Positions 1-5,776 of a stretch of DNA of 5,776 nt are shown here, one piece after another. Position 1 is the first letter of the stretch, and the number at the start of each line of letters is the position of its first letter. The stretch comes from Gemmatimonadota bacterium (GTDB lineage: Bacteria > Gemmatimonadota > Gemmatimonadetes > Gemmatimonadales > Gemmatimonadaceae). The notes under the pieces are model-generated. The model was not told the DNA's origin and made no database searches. It was given only the letters and a program-made list of their open reading frames with translations. The translations under genes and the position numbers were made by a program. Location of the stretch: the NCBI GenBank assembly GCA_016794735.1, contig JAEUJK010000444.1:1-5776 (forward strand), read 5' to 3'.

Positions 1-1517
1 CTCAGGCGGACGAGTTCGGGCTTGTCCGCCTTCATCGCCTTCTTCATGCGGTCCAGCGACCACGCGGTATCACCGGCGAGCACCCACTGCGCCAGCTTCT
101 GCGGCTCGGCCACGCGCACGCACCCGTGGGAGAAGGCGCGCGCGGTACGCTTGAAGAGGTGCTTCTCGTTGGTGTCGTGCAGGTAGATGTTCAGGTCGTT
201 GGGCAGCATGAACTTCACGCGGCCGAGCGAGTTGTAGTCGCCGGGGAGCTGGCGCACCCGCACGCTCTTGCCCACGCGCGCGAGGGCCGTGGAGTCGGCC
301 GCGACGGTCGGGGCATTCTCGCTGTAGCCGCGCACGAGCACATAACGATTGCGCGCGAGGTACGTCGAGTCCTTGGTCGCCTTGGGCACGATCTCGTCCT
401 TGGCGATCGTCTGCGGCACTTCCCAGTACGGCGAGAAGATGACGTGCTCCATCTCCTCGACAAACAACGGTGTGTAGCGATCCTTCTCGCCACGTCCCAC
501 CACGACGTTCATGGAGAACGTGGGGGTGCCGGCCGTGGCCTGGTCGTACACGTGCAGGCGGAACTCCGGGATGTTGACGAGGATCGCGCGCCGTTCACTC
601 GAGCGGGGCAGCCAGCGCCAACGTTCCAGGGACAACACCGCGCTGCGTTCCCGGCTCCGCAGCGCCTGGCGCAGGTGCTCACGCGTGCGACGGTCGAACG
701 CGCCGGTGCGCGGGAGCCCGGCATCCTTCTGGTAGGCCGTGAGCGCACCGGCGAGGGAGGCGTCGACCAGCGTGTCCACGCTCGCGGCCGGGGCGGCGCT
801 GTCTGCCCGGTACCCCATGGACGACAGGAGGCGCCGCACGGCGGGTGCGCTGGCCAATCGCCGGCCGCGCGCCGCGAGGGGTGCGGTGGCGGCCAGGGCG
901 CTGTCGCTCGCCAGTCGGCGCACGGCGGGCAGGGCCCGCGTGAGGTCCTTGTAGGCGACCCACTGCGGCCCCGCCTGGTCGAAGACCGCGACGGGGTCAG
1001 GACCGACCGCGAGGGCGTACATCCCGGCCCCCACGTCGAACCCCACGCCGACGGCTGGGGTGCGGGGATAGGCCTGCGGCTGTCGCGCCCGGCCCCACCG
1101 CAGGGCGGAGAGCAAGCGGGCACTGGCGACACTGAGCGTGGTCTCGAACGCGCCGACCGTCTCTTCCGTGGGGGAAGCGTCCAGTGCCCGCACCAGGGAG
1201 TCCAGGCGCGCGACGTCGAAGTCCGCGGGGTCGAGGCCTAACGAATCGACCTGCGAGAGGAACGAAAGGGTAGCGCGCGCAGCTGGCGTCGGGCGACCCG
1301 CGTTGCTCCACAAGGGCCGCCACTGTACTCTCTCGTACGCCGACGCCACGGCCGACGCTACGTCACCTACACGTGGCCATCGCAAGCCGGCCACGGTCGC
1401 CTCGGACAGGCGCGTGCGCATGACCGCCATCTCCGGCGCTGCCGGGACGGAATCGGATTGCGCACGGGCAGTGGTGCCGGCGAGCAGCGAGGCGAATACA
1501 ACGACCAGTAGCTTCAC
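1..1517 (-). CDS. L,D-transpeptidase, YcbB/LdtD type, exported; 3' end cut by the window edge
   Basis: The frame is open without a stop from the GTG at 1517 to the left edge (505 codons seen). Known for the family: these periplasmic enzymes make 3-3 cross-links in peptidoglycan through an active-site cysteine and can bypass penicillin-sensitive transpeptidases. Seen: a signal peptide (MKLLVVVFASLLAGTTARA, cleavage after ARA, residue 19); an N-terminal scaffold region to about residue 240; a peptidoglycan-binding-like segment at about 246-286 (LAGALTAYQKDAGLPRTGAF, then a Thr-Arg-containing helix); and the YkuD-type catalytic domain from about 312 (ILVNIPEFRLHVYD). Later come PYWEVP (363-368), the KFMLPN and IYLHDT strands, and SHGCVRV with Cys466 and His464 as the expected catalytic pair. 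E. coli YcbB has about 615 residues, so a modest C-terminal part is probably missing. The GTG start is forced: a TGA lies two codons upstream in frame and the signal peptide starts there. No clear Shine-Dalgarno sequence precedes it. It is divergent from the dehydratase gene. Confidence 0.95.
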   Translation of the reverse strand, partial: MKLLVVVFASLLAGTTARAQSDSVPAAPEMAVMRTRLSEATVAGLRWPRVGDVASAVASAYERVQWRPLWSNAGRPTPAARATLSFLSQVDSLGLDPADFDVARLDSLVRALDASPTEETVGAFETTLSVASARLLSALRWGRARQPQAYPRTPAVGVGFDVGAGMYALAVGPDPVAVFDQAGPQWVAYKDLTRALPAVRRLASDSALAATAPLAARGRRLASAPAVRRLLSSMGYRADSAAPAASVDTLVDASLAGALTAYQKDAGLPRTGAFDRRTREHLRQALRSRERSAVLSLERWRWLPRSSERRAILVNIPEFRLHVYDQATAGTPTFSMNVVVGRGEKDRYTPLFVEEMEHVIFSPYWEVPQTIAKDEIVPKATKDSTYLARNRYVLVRGYSENAPTVAADSTALARVGKSVRVRQLPGDYNSLGRVKFMLPNDLNIYLHDTNEKHLFKRTARAFSHGCVRVAEPQKLAQWVLAGDTAWSLDRMKKAMKADKPELVRL

Positions 1518-1529
1518 AAGTCAGATTAG

Positions 1530-1557
1530 CGTTCGTGAATCATAACGCCGACGAACG
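1530..1557. promoter_or_regulatory. Perfect 7-bp inverted repeat in the divergent promoter gap, possible operator
   Basis: CGTTCGT at 1530-1536 and its exact reverse complement ACGAACG at 1551-1557 are separated by 14 bases. The half-site centres are 21 bp apart, about two helical turns, as expected for a dimeric repressor or activator bound to one face of the DNA. The TATGAT box of the minus-strand gene lies between the arms. A protein bound here could therefore control the L,D-transpeptidase gene, the dehydratase gene, or both. The regulator is not identifiable from this window. Confidence 0.35.
1539..1544 (-). promoter_or_regulatory. Possible -10 box (TATGAT) for the L,D-transpeptidase gene
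   Basis: Read on the minus strand, this hexamer is TATGAT, one mismatch from the sigma-70 consensus TATAAT, in an otherwise GC-rich gap. Transcription starting about 7 bases downstream would give a leader of only about 15 bases before the GTG at 1517. That fits the lack of a visible Shine-Dalgarno sequence. No TTGACA-like -35 box sits at the right distance, so the call rests on the -10 hexamer alone. Confidence 0.35.
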
Positions 1558-1586
1558 ACCGGTGTGGGCGTGTCGGCTCTACGCGG

Positions 1587-2594
1587 GTGGAGACCCCCGT
1601 ACCTATGGAATACGTACCCGCTGAGGCAGCCGAAGGCCCGTCAGCCGAAGACGTTGAACTGGCGGATCGTCGCATCCGCCCGCATGTACCGGAAAGTCCG
1701 TACCGGCGCAGCCCGGGATGGTCGGCAGCCGCTGGCCTCGAGGTGTGGTTGAAGGAGGAACAGTTCCTCCCCTCGGGGTCCTTCAAGCTTCGCGGCGCTT
1801 TCAACAAGCTTCTTACCCTGAGCGCCGGCGCACGGTCCGCCGGAGTGGTTGCCGCCTCGAGCGGCAACCATGGTGCCGCTGTCGCGCACGCCGCGTCCGC
1901 CCTCGGGATTCCGGCATGTGTGTACGTGCCCCAGGGGGCGTCGCCCGCCAAGGTGGACAAGATCCGTCGGAAGGGCGCCGAGGTCGTGTGGTTCGGGACC
2001 GACGGCCTCGACACAGAACTCGAGGCGCGGGCAGAGGCCGCGCGGCGGGGAGCGACCTACGTCTCACCCTACAACGATCCAGCGGTCATGGCTGGCCAGG
2101 GGTCCCTCGCCGTGGAGTTGCTGCGACAGGGCCCGGTGCCCGACCGGATTTACGTGGCGGTGGGAGGTGGCGGACTGATCGGTGGCGTGGCGCTCTGGCT
2201 GCGCGCGCACGCGCCGTCTGTCCGCATTGTCGGCGCCTTGCCGGCGAATTCGCCGGTGATGGCCGACAGCGTACGCGCGGGCCACATCGTGGAGATGCCA
2301 ACCGCGCCGACCTTGTCCGACGGCACGGCGGGTGGGATCGAGGAAGGGGCGATCACCTTCCCGGTCTGTCGCGACCTCGTCGACGAATGGGTCACGGTGT
2401 CCGAGGACGAGATCGCTGATGCCATGCGCGTGTGGGCAGCGTTGGAGCCCGGGCAGGTCGAGGGGGCCGCCGGGGTGGCGCTGGCGGCGCTGCGGCGGGA
2501 CGCGCCGCAGCTCAATGGTCAGCGCGTCGCCGTCGTGGTGTGTGGTAGTAATATCCCCGTGGAGCGGTGGACGGCGGTCATCCAACGCGTGTGA
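1587..2594 (+). CDS. PLP-dependent serine/threonine dehydratase (threonine ammonia-lyase type, no ACT domain)
   Basis: This is a cytosolic fold-type II pyridoxal-phosphate enzyme. Family members deaminate L-threonine to 2-oxobutanoate or L-serine to pyruvate, with release of ammonia. Seen (numbering from 1587): SGSFKLRGA at 63-71 with the PLP-binding Lys67; SSGNHG at 91-96, which contacts the substrate carboxylate; the glycine loop GGGGL at 193-197 for the cofactor phosphate; SDGTAGG at 244-250; EGAAG at 292-296; and CGSN at 319-322. The 335-residue length matches single-domain, catabolic TdcB-like enzymes. There is no C-terminal ACT domain of the kind that gives IlvA isoleucine feedback, so a biosynthetic, isoleucine-inhibited role is less likely. 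The start may be GTG 1587 or ATG 1605. A GGAGA at 1589-1593 lies 11 bases before ATG 1605, whereas nothing like a ribosome site precedes 1587, so I slightly favour 1605 (329 residues). Relatives such as serine racemase or hydroxyectoine-pathway EutB share these motifs, so substrate is not settled. Confidence 0.92.
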   Translation: METPVPMEYVPAEAAEGPSAEDVELADRRIRPHVPESPYRRSPGWSAAAGLEVWLKEEQFLPSGSFKLRGAFNKLLTLSAGARSAGVVAASSGNHGAAVAHAASALGIPACVYVPQGASPAKVDKIRRKGAEVVWFGTDGLDTELEARAEAARRGATYVSPYNDPAVMAGQGSLAVELLRQGPVPDRIYVAVGGGGLIGGVALWLRAHAPSVRIVGALPANSPVMADSVRAGHIVEMPTAPTLSDGTAGGIEEGAITFPVCRDLVDEWVTVSEDEIADAMRVWAALEPGQVEGAAGVALAALRRDAPQLNGQRVAVVVCGSNIPVERWTAVIQRV

Positions 2595-2610
2595 GTCGCT
2601 GGATGACCGC
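2574..2610. terminator. Strong hairpin spanning the dehydratase stop codon, possible bidirectional terminator
   Basis: GCGGTCATCCA (2574-2584) pairs perfectly with TGGATGACCGC (2600-2610), an 11-bp stem with a 15-base loop. Inside the loop, GCG (2587-2589) can pair with CGC (2597-2599). The TGA stop of the dehydratase gene (2592-2594) sits in the loop. The position between two convergent genes fits a terminator working in both directions. No run of T follows on either strand, so it is not a classical Rho-independent terminator. It may instead block read-through, protect the 3' end, or work with Rho. Confidence 0.45.
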
Positions 2611-2616
2611 GCGGTC
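2605..2616. repeat. 12-bp perfect palindrome overlapping the terminator hairpin
   Basis: GACCGCGCGGTC is its own reverse complement. It shares bases 2605-2610 with the right arm of the larger hairpin at 2574-2610, so the two structures cannot form together in one RNA. It lies wholly in the 30-bp gap between the convergent stop codons. As a protein site it would be a symmetric 12-mer, but no regulator can be assigned. GC-rich palindromes of this size can also occur by chance. Confidence 0.35.
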
Positions 2617-2624
2617 CCGCGATG

Positions 2625-5417
2625 TTACGACGAACCGAGCTTTATGGCGCCCTTCACGATGGCACCGTCGACCGACGGTTGGCCAAACCCGCCGCCCAGG
2701 TTCCACCCGTACGCATTGAAGGAGTAGTTCACGATGTCGGCCATAGGGGCCCAGGCGTTGTTCCACCCGGCCACGCCCGTGAAGTCCGGGATCGAGATGT
2801 CGATGCTGCCCACGGAGCCGATGTAGGCATTCGTCACCATGATGGTGCCGTCGCGTCGGCTGCCCGTGGAGCCTTGTGTCCAGCCAAACAGCCACAGCGA
2901 GGAGTACTCGGCCTGCTTGGCGGCCTGGAACCGGACCCGACGATATGGGGCGGTCGACACGGAGCCGACCGTGGCATTCGCGAGGACAGGCCCAAGGGCC
3001 AGCGTTTGGTTCGCGCCGTTCCGGATGATGTGGGTCACCGTGCGCACTTCCTGGTTAAGCCCCGATCCCTGCTGCGCGAGCGCCGACAGAACGTGCATGT
3101 CGGTGTTCAAGGTCGAAGCGGCCGGGATGGCGGCAAACGTGAAGGAGCCCGCGACGTTGGTCGCGGCGGTCATCATCCCGGAGGACCCGGTGGCCGTGAT
3201 AAACGAGTTGCTCCCGATCACGGTCTCACCACCGGCCGCACCGGTGACGGTCGCAGTATGCGTTGACGGCGTCAGCGCACCGGCGCCGAAGGCGAGAGTG
3301 CCGACGCTGGCTCCGTTCGCCAGGTTGAGTCCGCGCTGGATGATCGCATTGTTAGCGATGCTCCCGGTTCCAGCGATCGCGCTGCGCACCGCCACGAGGT
3401 CGGTGGCCTGGTTCGGCACATTGTTGAGCGTGAAGTTCAGTGACGCGAAGTTGGCCGTGGCCGACCCGCCGCCCATGGTAATGGTCGCCATCTCGGTGAA
3501 TCCGAGCCCGGAGACCGAGCCCGTGTGCGACTTGGTGCCGGGGGTCGCCGTATTGCAGGAGTTGCTGGCCTGGAACTCACTCAGGGTGCCGTACTGGATG
3601 GCCAGGTCATACTCGCCGTTGGCGTCCTGCATCACGTACGCGAGGCCGCCCGTGCTCGTGACGTTGATGGCGTAGGTGTTGTTCCCCGTGGATGTCGCAC
3701 GCGTCCACGTACCGGCACCATCCTGGTAGGCCACCCACAGGGGAGCCGTACAGAAGGTGTAGGACACGTTGCCGGACGACGCGGCGGTCACCGTGAGCGT
3801 GAGCGTGGTGGTCGCGTTCGGGATGTTGGTCCCCGTACCAGTCACGGTGATCGTGTAGTTGCCCGGCGCCGCGTTGTTCGCGGCCGCGAACGTGAGCGTG
3901 GAGCCATTGGTCAACGTAGACGGACTGCCGAGCGTCGCTGTGACGTTGGCCGGCACGCCCGTCACCGCGAGGTTCACCTGTCCCGTGAAGTTCGTGCGCG
4001 CGATGACGATCGACGTGTTGCCGCTGCCGCCCTGAACGACGTTCACCGGGTTCTGCGTGATCGACAAGGCAATGCTGCCCTGTGGGGCAGGGGCCACCGT
4101 CACCATCACCTGGATCGTGACCGGTGCGATGTTCGTTCCGTTCGCGGTCACGTTGATCGGATAGGTTCCCGCCGTCACGGTGCCGCCGAAGGTCAGCGTC
4201 ATCGTGGTGGAATTTCCGGTCACGGGCGAGGGATTGAAGCCGGACTGGGATCCCGCGGGCATGCCGGTCACGGAGAAGGTGACGTCACCCGTGTAGTTCG
4301 TGCGCGTGATCGCGATCGTCGACGCGACCCCGGCACCACCCGCCGTGGCATTGAGTGCATTCGGCGTCGCCGCGATGGTGATGGATCCCGTCGGCGCCGC
4401 GGTCACGGTGAGCGCGATGGTCACGGTGCCCGTCGTGGCGCCCGTTCCGGTGGCCTGCAGGACGACGTTGTAGGTCCCCGGTGCCGTGGACGCGCCCGCC
4501 GTGAAGGTGGCGATCGATGTGCCATCGCTCGTGGTCGGGCCCGGATTGAAGGTCACGGTCGCGCCCGCGGGGAGGCCGGACTGCACGCCGACCGTGACGT
4601 TACCGACGAAGTTCGTCCGGGTGATCGTCAAGGTCGTCGTGACGCTGGCCCCGCCCGCCTGCGCGGTCAGCGCTGGTGGTGCCGCCGCGAGGCCAATCAC
4701 GCCCGCGGGCGGTGCGGTAACCGTGAGGGAGAAGGTCGCCGCCACCGAGGTCACCCCCGTGCCCGACGCCGTGGCTGTCAGGGTGTAGGTCCCCGTGGCC
4801 GTGGCCGCACCGACGGTGACCGCCACTGTATGGGTGTTCCCCGCCGCCGTGACCGACGTGGTGACACCGGTCGGTGCCCCCGTGATCGCGACGCTGGTCG
4901 CACCGGTGAAGTTCGTGGGTGTGACGGTCGCGGTAAACGTGGTATTGCCGCCCTGCACGACGCTCGCACTCGTTGGCGAGAGCGCAATCGCGATCGCAGG
5001 TCGCGGAGTCACCGTCATGCTCACGGTGGCCGTCTGCTGGTCGGTGATACCAGCGGCTTGGCCACGGATCGTGAAGGTGTACGATCCCGGCGCCACCGTG
5101 GCGGCCACGTCGACCGTCAGTGTCGTCGACGTCGTGCTCGTGGTGATCGCCGCGGGGTTGAAAGCCGCCGTGATGCCGGTCGGCACGTTCTCGGTCGAGA
5201 GGTTCACCGTGCCGGTGAACGATCCGGTGCGGGCAATGCTGGCGGTGATCGAGCCGCTCGCGCCTTGCTGCACGCTCAGCGTCGTGCTCGACAGCGACAC
5301 GGTGAAGCCGCCGACGGGCACCGGGGGATTGGTGCCACCATTGTCACCGCCACCACATGCGGCGGCGAGCACGAGTAGCGAAAGCGCCGTGAGGGCGCGA
5401 GCACACATCTTCAACAC
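2625..5417 (-). CDS. Large Ig-like repeat lipoprotein with an unassigned Trp-rich C-terminal region
   Basis: The product has 930 residues from the GTG at 5417. The signal peptide (MLKMCARALTALSLLVLAAA) ends at lipobox Cys21, followed by GGGDNGG and a Pro/Gly tether, so a lipid-anchored envelope protein is predicted. Five tandem beta-rich modules follow: residues 37-138, 139-236, 237-340, 341-442 and 443-545. Each has an R-T-N-F-T-G-like strand, usually a G-x-P-x-G turn, then APGTY and a closing LTVTA. They look like bacterial Ig-like/cadherin-type spacer domains. Residues 550-930 differ. They begin with YTFCTAPLWVAYQDG and carry two cysteines (556 and 621) that could form a disulfide. The end has PDFTGVAGWNNAWAP and a Gly/Trp-rich tail. 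I recall similar tails in Gemmatimonadota lipoproteins but cannot name a function. The role could be adhesion, surface display or carbohydrate binding; none is shown. No catalytic motif is visible. The frame stays open to an ATG at 5480, but a Shine-Dalgarno sequence and the signal peptide favour 5417. Confidence 0.92.
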   Translation of the reverse strand: MLKMCARALTALSLLVLAAACGGGDNGGTNPPVPVGGFTVSLSSTTLSVQQGASGSITASIARTGSFTGTVNLSTENVPTGITAAFNPAAITTSTTSTTLTVDVAATVAPGSYTFTIRGQAAGITDQQTATVSMTVTPRPAIAIALSPTSASVVQGGNTTFTATVTPTNFTGATSVAITGAPTGVTTSVTAAGNTHTVAVTVGAATATGTYTLTATASGTGVTSVAATFSLTVTAPPAGVIGLAAAPPALTAQAGGASVTTTLTITRTNFVGNVTVGVQSGLPAGATVTFNPGPTTSDGTSIATFTAGASTAPGTYNVVLQATGTGATTGTVTIALTVTAAPTGSITIAATPNALNATAGGAGVASTIAITRTNYTGDVTFSVTGMPAGSQSGFNPSPVTGNSTTMTLTFGGTVTAGTYPINVTANGTNIAPVTIQVMVTVAPAPQGSIALSITQNPVNVVQGGSGNTSIVIARTNFTGQVNLAVTGVPANVTATLGSPSTLTNGSTLTFAAANNAAPGNYTITVTGTGTNIPNATTTLTLTVTAASSGNVSYTFCTAPLWVAYQDGAGTWTRATSTGNNTYAINVTSTGGLAYVMQDANGEYDLAIQYGTLSEFQASNSCNTATPGTKSHTGSVSGLGFTEMATITMGGGSATANFASLNFTLNNVPNQATDLVAVRSAIAGTGSIANNAIIQRGLNLANGASVGTLAFGAGALTPSTHTATVTGAAGGETVIGSNSFITATGSSGMMTAATNVAGSFTFAAIPAASTLNTDMHVLSALAQQGSGLNQEVRTVTHIIRNGANQTLALGPVLANATVGSVSTAPYRRVRFQAAKQAEYSSLWLFGWTQGSTGSRRDGTIMVTNAYIGSVGSIDISIPDFTGVAGWNNAWAPMADIVNYSFNAYGWNLGGGFGQPSVDGAIVKGAIKLGSS
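3783..5309 (-). repeat. Five tandem Ig-like modules of about 300-315 bp each
   Basis: The modules on the DNA are 5309-5004, 5003-4710, 4709-4398, 4397-4092 and 4091-3783. The codons for the R-T-N-F-T-G strand recur at about 5217, 4908, 4608, 4293 and 3987, giving periods of 309, 300, 315 and 306 bp. The short DNA words around this strand (for example GAAGTTCGT on the plus strand) are still recognisable in several units. Protein identity between units is moderate, so the duplications look old rather than fresh. Units 3, 4 and 5 resemble each other most (RTNF or RTNY). Unit 2 has PTNFTG and unit 1 has RTGSFTG. Confidence 0.85.
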
Positions 5418-5423
5418 GGGAGT

Positions 5424-5428
5424 CTCCT
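5424..5428 (-). promoter_or_regulatory. Shine-Dalgarno sequence that decides the lipoprotein start
   Basis: On the minus strand this is AGGAG. It lies 6 bases before GTG 5417, 9 before TTG 5414 and 15 before ATG 5408. All three codons are in frame (GTG-TTG-AAG-ATG). The spacing favours GTG or TTG and argues against both the ATG at 5408 and the far upstream ATG at 5480, which would put 21 extra charged and polar residues before the signal peptide. Confidence 0.65.
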
Positions 5429-5446
5429 GGGGGTACCGCAAAGGGG

Positions 5447-5459
5447 GGTCGTTACGACC
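5447..5459. promoter_or_regulatory. 13-bp palindrome upstream of the lipoprotein gene, possible operator
   Basis: GGTCGT-T-ACGACC is a perfect 6-bp inverted repeat around one central base. It lies about 30 bp before the lipoprotein start codon, where it would fall in the leader or core promoter. No good sigma-70 boxes are visible nearby; a TTGCGA at 5475-5480 (minus strand) has no matching -10 box. It could be a regulator site or a small hairpin in the leader RNA, and chance is possible. Confidence 0.3.
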
Positions 5460-5749
5460 GAAACACAGCTGAGTTCGCAAGAGGCAGGCCGCGAGCCTCC
5501 GCAGACCATCAACGTGGGGATGTGTCGCCGTTTCTCAAGCGGCCTCCGGAATTGCGCCTGATTTCCGCAGCGAATCCACCGCGCTGCTTCCCATGCGACC
5601 TCAGCTGGTGCGGTGGCCCATCGCCTGTTTCCGATCAGTGCCGTTGCCCTCTGCCCACACGTCGTGCTTCATGGTTCCAACACGCGGGCGTGGCCACGCT
5701 GACCCACTTGCGCGGAAGCGTCGACGCGCCTGTCAGGGAGACCCTCGCG

Positions 5750-5776
5750 ATGTCAGGCAAAGGCCGTCATCACGGG
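5750..5776 (+). CDS. Probable start of a gene cut by the right edge (first nine codons)
   Basis: ATG at 5750 is preceded by AGGGAG at 5735-5740 with a 9-base gap, a good ribosome-binding arrangement. It stays open to the window end, reading MSGKGRHHG. Nine residues are too few to assign a product. The basic, His-containing start says little. If real, the gene is divergent from the lipoprotein gene and shares its intergenic region. The alternative is that the match is chance and the region stays non-coding. Confidence 0.35.

Larger units (their letters stand above)
5418..5749. other. Divergent intergenic region without a gene
   Basis: This 332-bp stretch has no credible coding frame on either strand; stops are frequent and short frames lack ribosome sites. 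It should hold the lipoprotein promoter and, if the ATG at 5750 is real, the promoter of that gene. Visible structure is small: the Shine-Dalgarno sequence and the palindrome near 5450; a 6-bp GC-rich hairpin, GCAGCG at 5567-5572 against CGCTGC at 5582-5587; and a 5-bp one, GAGGC at 5481-5485 against GCCTC at 5495-5499. TGTCAGG occurs at 5731-5737 and again at 5751-5757, just past the region's right end. No tRNA, riboswitch or recognisable small RNA was seen. Confidence 0.6.

Noticed and set aside
509..1132. Minus-strand open frame of 207 codons overlapping the L,D-transpeptidase in another frame
   Set aside because: The product is Pro/Arg/Ser-rich and featureless. The true minus-strand frame is open through the whole region and matches the family from signal peptide to SHGCVRV.
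126..1241. Plus-strand open frame of 371 codons opposite the L,D-transpeptidase
   Set aside because: It is antisense to a gene with an unmistakable catalytic motif and has Arg/Gly-rich composition and no recognisable domain.
1526..2014. Minus-strand open frame opposite the start of the dehydratase
   Set aside because: No family resemblance and no ribosome site, and it overlaps the conserved PLP-binding part of the dehydratase on the other strand.
3783..5309. Regular repeats that might suggest a CRISPR array
   Set aside because: The period is about 300 bp, the units are degenerate, and they are in frame inside one protein. They are protein-domain repeats.
3525..5378. Very long plus-strand open frame (617 codons) antisense to the lipoprotein gene
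   Set aside because: The product is Arg/Gly/His-rich low-complexity sequence without domains, as expected when a GC-rich Thr/Ala/Val-rich gene is read on the other strand. The minus-strand frame has the signal peptide, ribosome site and repeats.
5418..5480. Upstream ATG at 5480 as the lipoprotein start
   Set aside because: It would add 21 charged and polar residues before the hydrophobic signal peptide, has no ribosome site at the right spacing, and would override the AGGAG placed 6 bases before GTG 5417.
5601..5672. Small minus-strand frame of 23 residues (MKHDVWAEGN...)
   Set aside because: No Shine-Dalgarno sequence, no conserved feature, and a length expected by chance.
5671..5776. Plus-strand frame from ATG 5671 open to the edge (MVPTRGRGHA...)
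   Set aside because: No ribosome site, Arg-rich composition typical of non-coding GC-rich DNA, and it competes with the better-supported ATG at 5750.

Overview
The window is GC-rich with strongly GC-biased third codon positions. It holds two large genes on the minus strand, one gene on the plus strand between them, and probably the first codons of a fourth gene at the right edge. The best guess at the source is a Gram-negative-type bacterium of the Gemmatimonadota or a similar GC-rich group. That guess rests on three things: GC bias, a long Thr/Ala/Gly-rich lipoprotein starting Cys-Gly-Gly-Gly-Asp, and a Trp-rich C-terminal region that resembles, from memory, lipoproteins common in that phylum. 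It is an inference, not a proof.

Layout. Positions 1-1517 (minus) carry an exported L,D-transpeptidase of the YcbB/LdtD type. Its 3' end runs off the left edge, but the catalytic SHGCVRV motif is present. It is transcribed divergently from a PLP-dependent serine/threonine dehydratase (plus, 1587 or 1605 to 2594). The divergent gap is only about 70-90 bp and holds a perfect 7-bp inverted repeat flanking a TATGAT box. The dehydratase converges on a 930-residue lipoprotein gene (minus, 2625-5417) across a 30-bp gap. A strong hairpin spans the dehydratase stop codon. The lipoprotein has a lipoprotein signal peptide, a Gly/Pro tether, five tandem Ig-like beta modules of about 100 residues, and a C-terminal region of about 380 residues that I cannot assign. 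Positions 5418-5749 are non-coding as far as I can see. An ATG with a Shine-Dalgarno sequence at 5750 probably starts a plus-strand gene cut by the right edge.

Functional picture. Two of the three main products act at the cell envelope: one cross-links peptidoglycan and one is a probably surface- or periplasm-exposed lipoprotein. The dehydratase is ordinary cytosolic amino-acid catabolism. The gene order gives no sign of a common operon, since all neighbouring pairs are divergent or convergent. I see no mobile element, CRISPR array, tRNA or rRNA, and no convincing new multi-gene system. The least explained parts are the lipoprotein C-terminal region and the small palindromic sites in the intergenic gaps.
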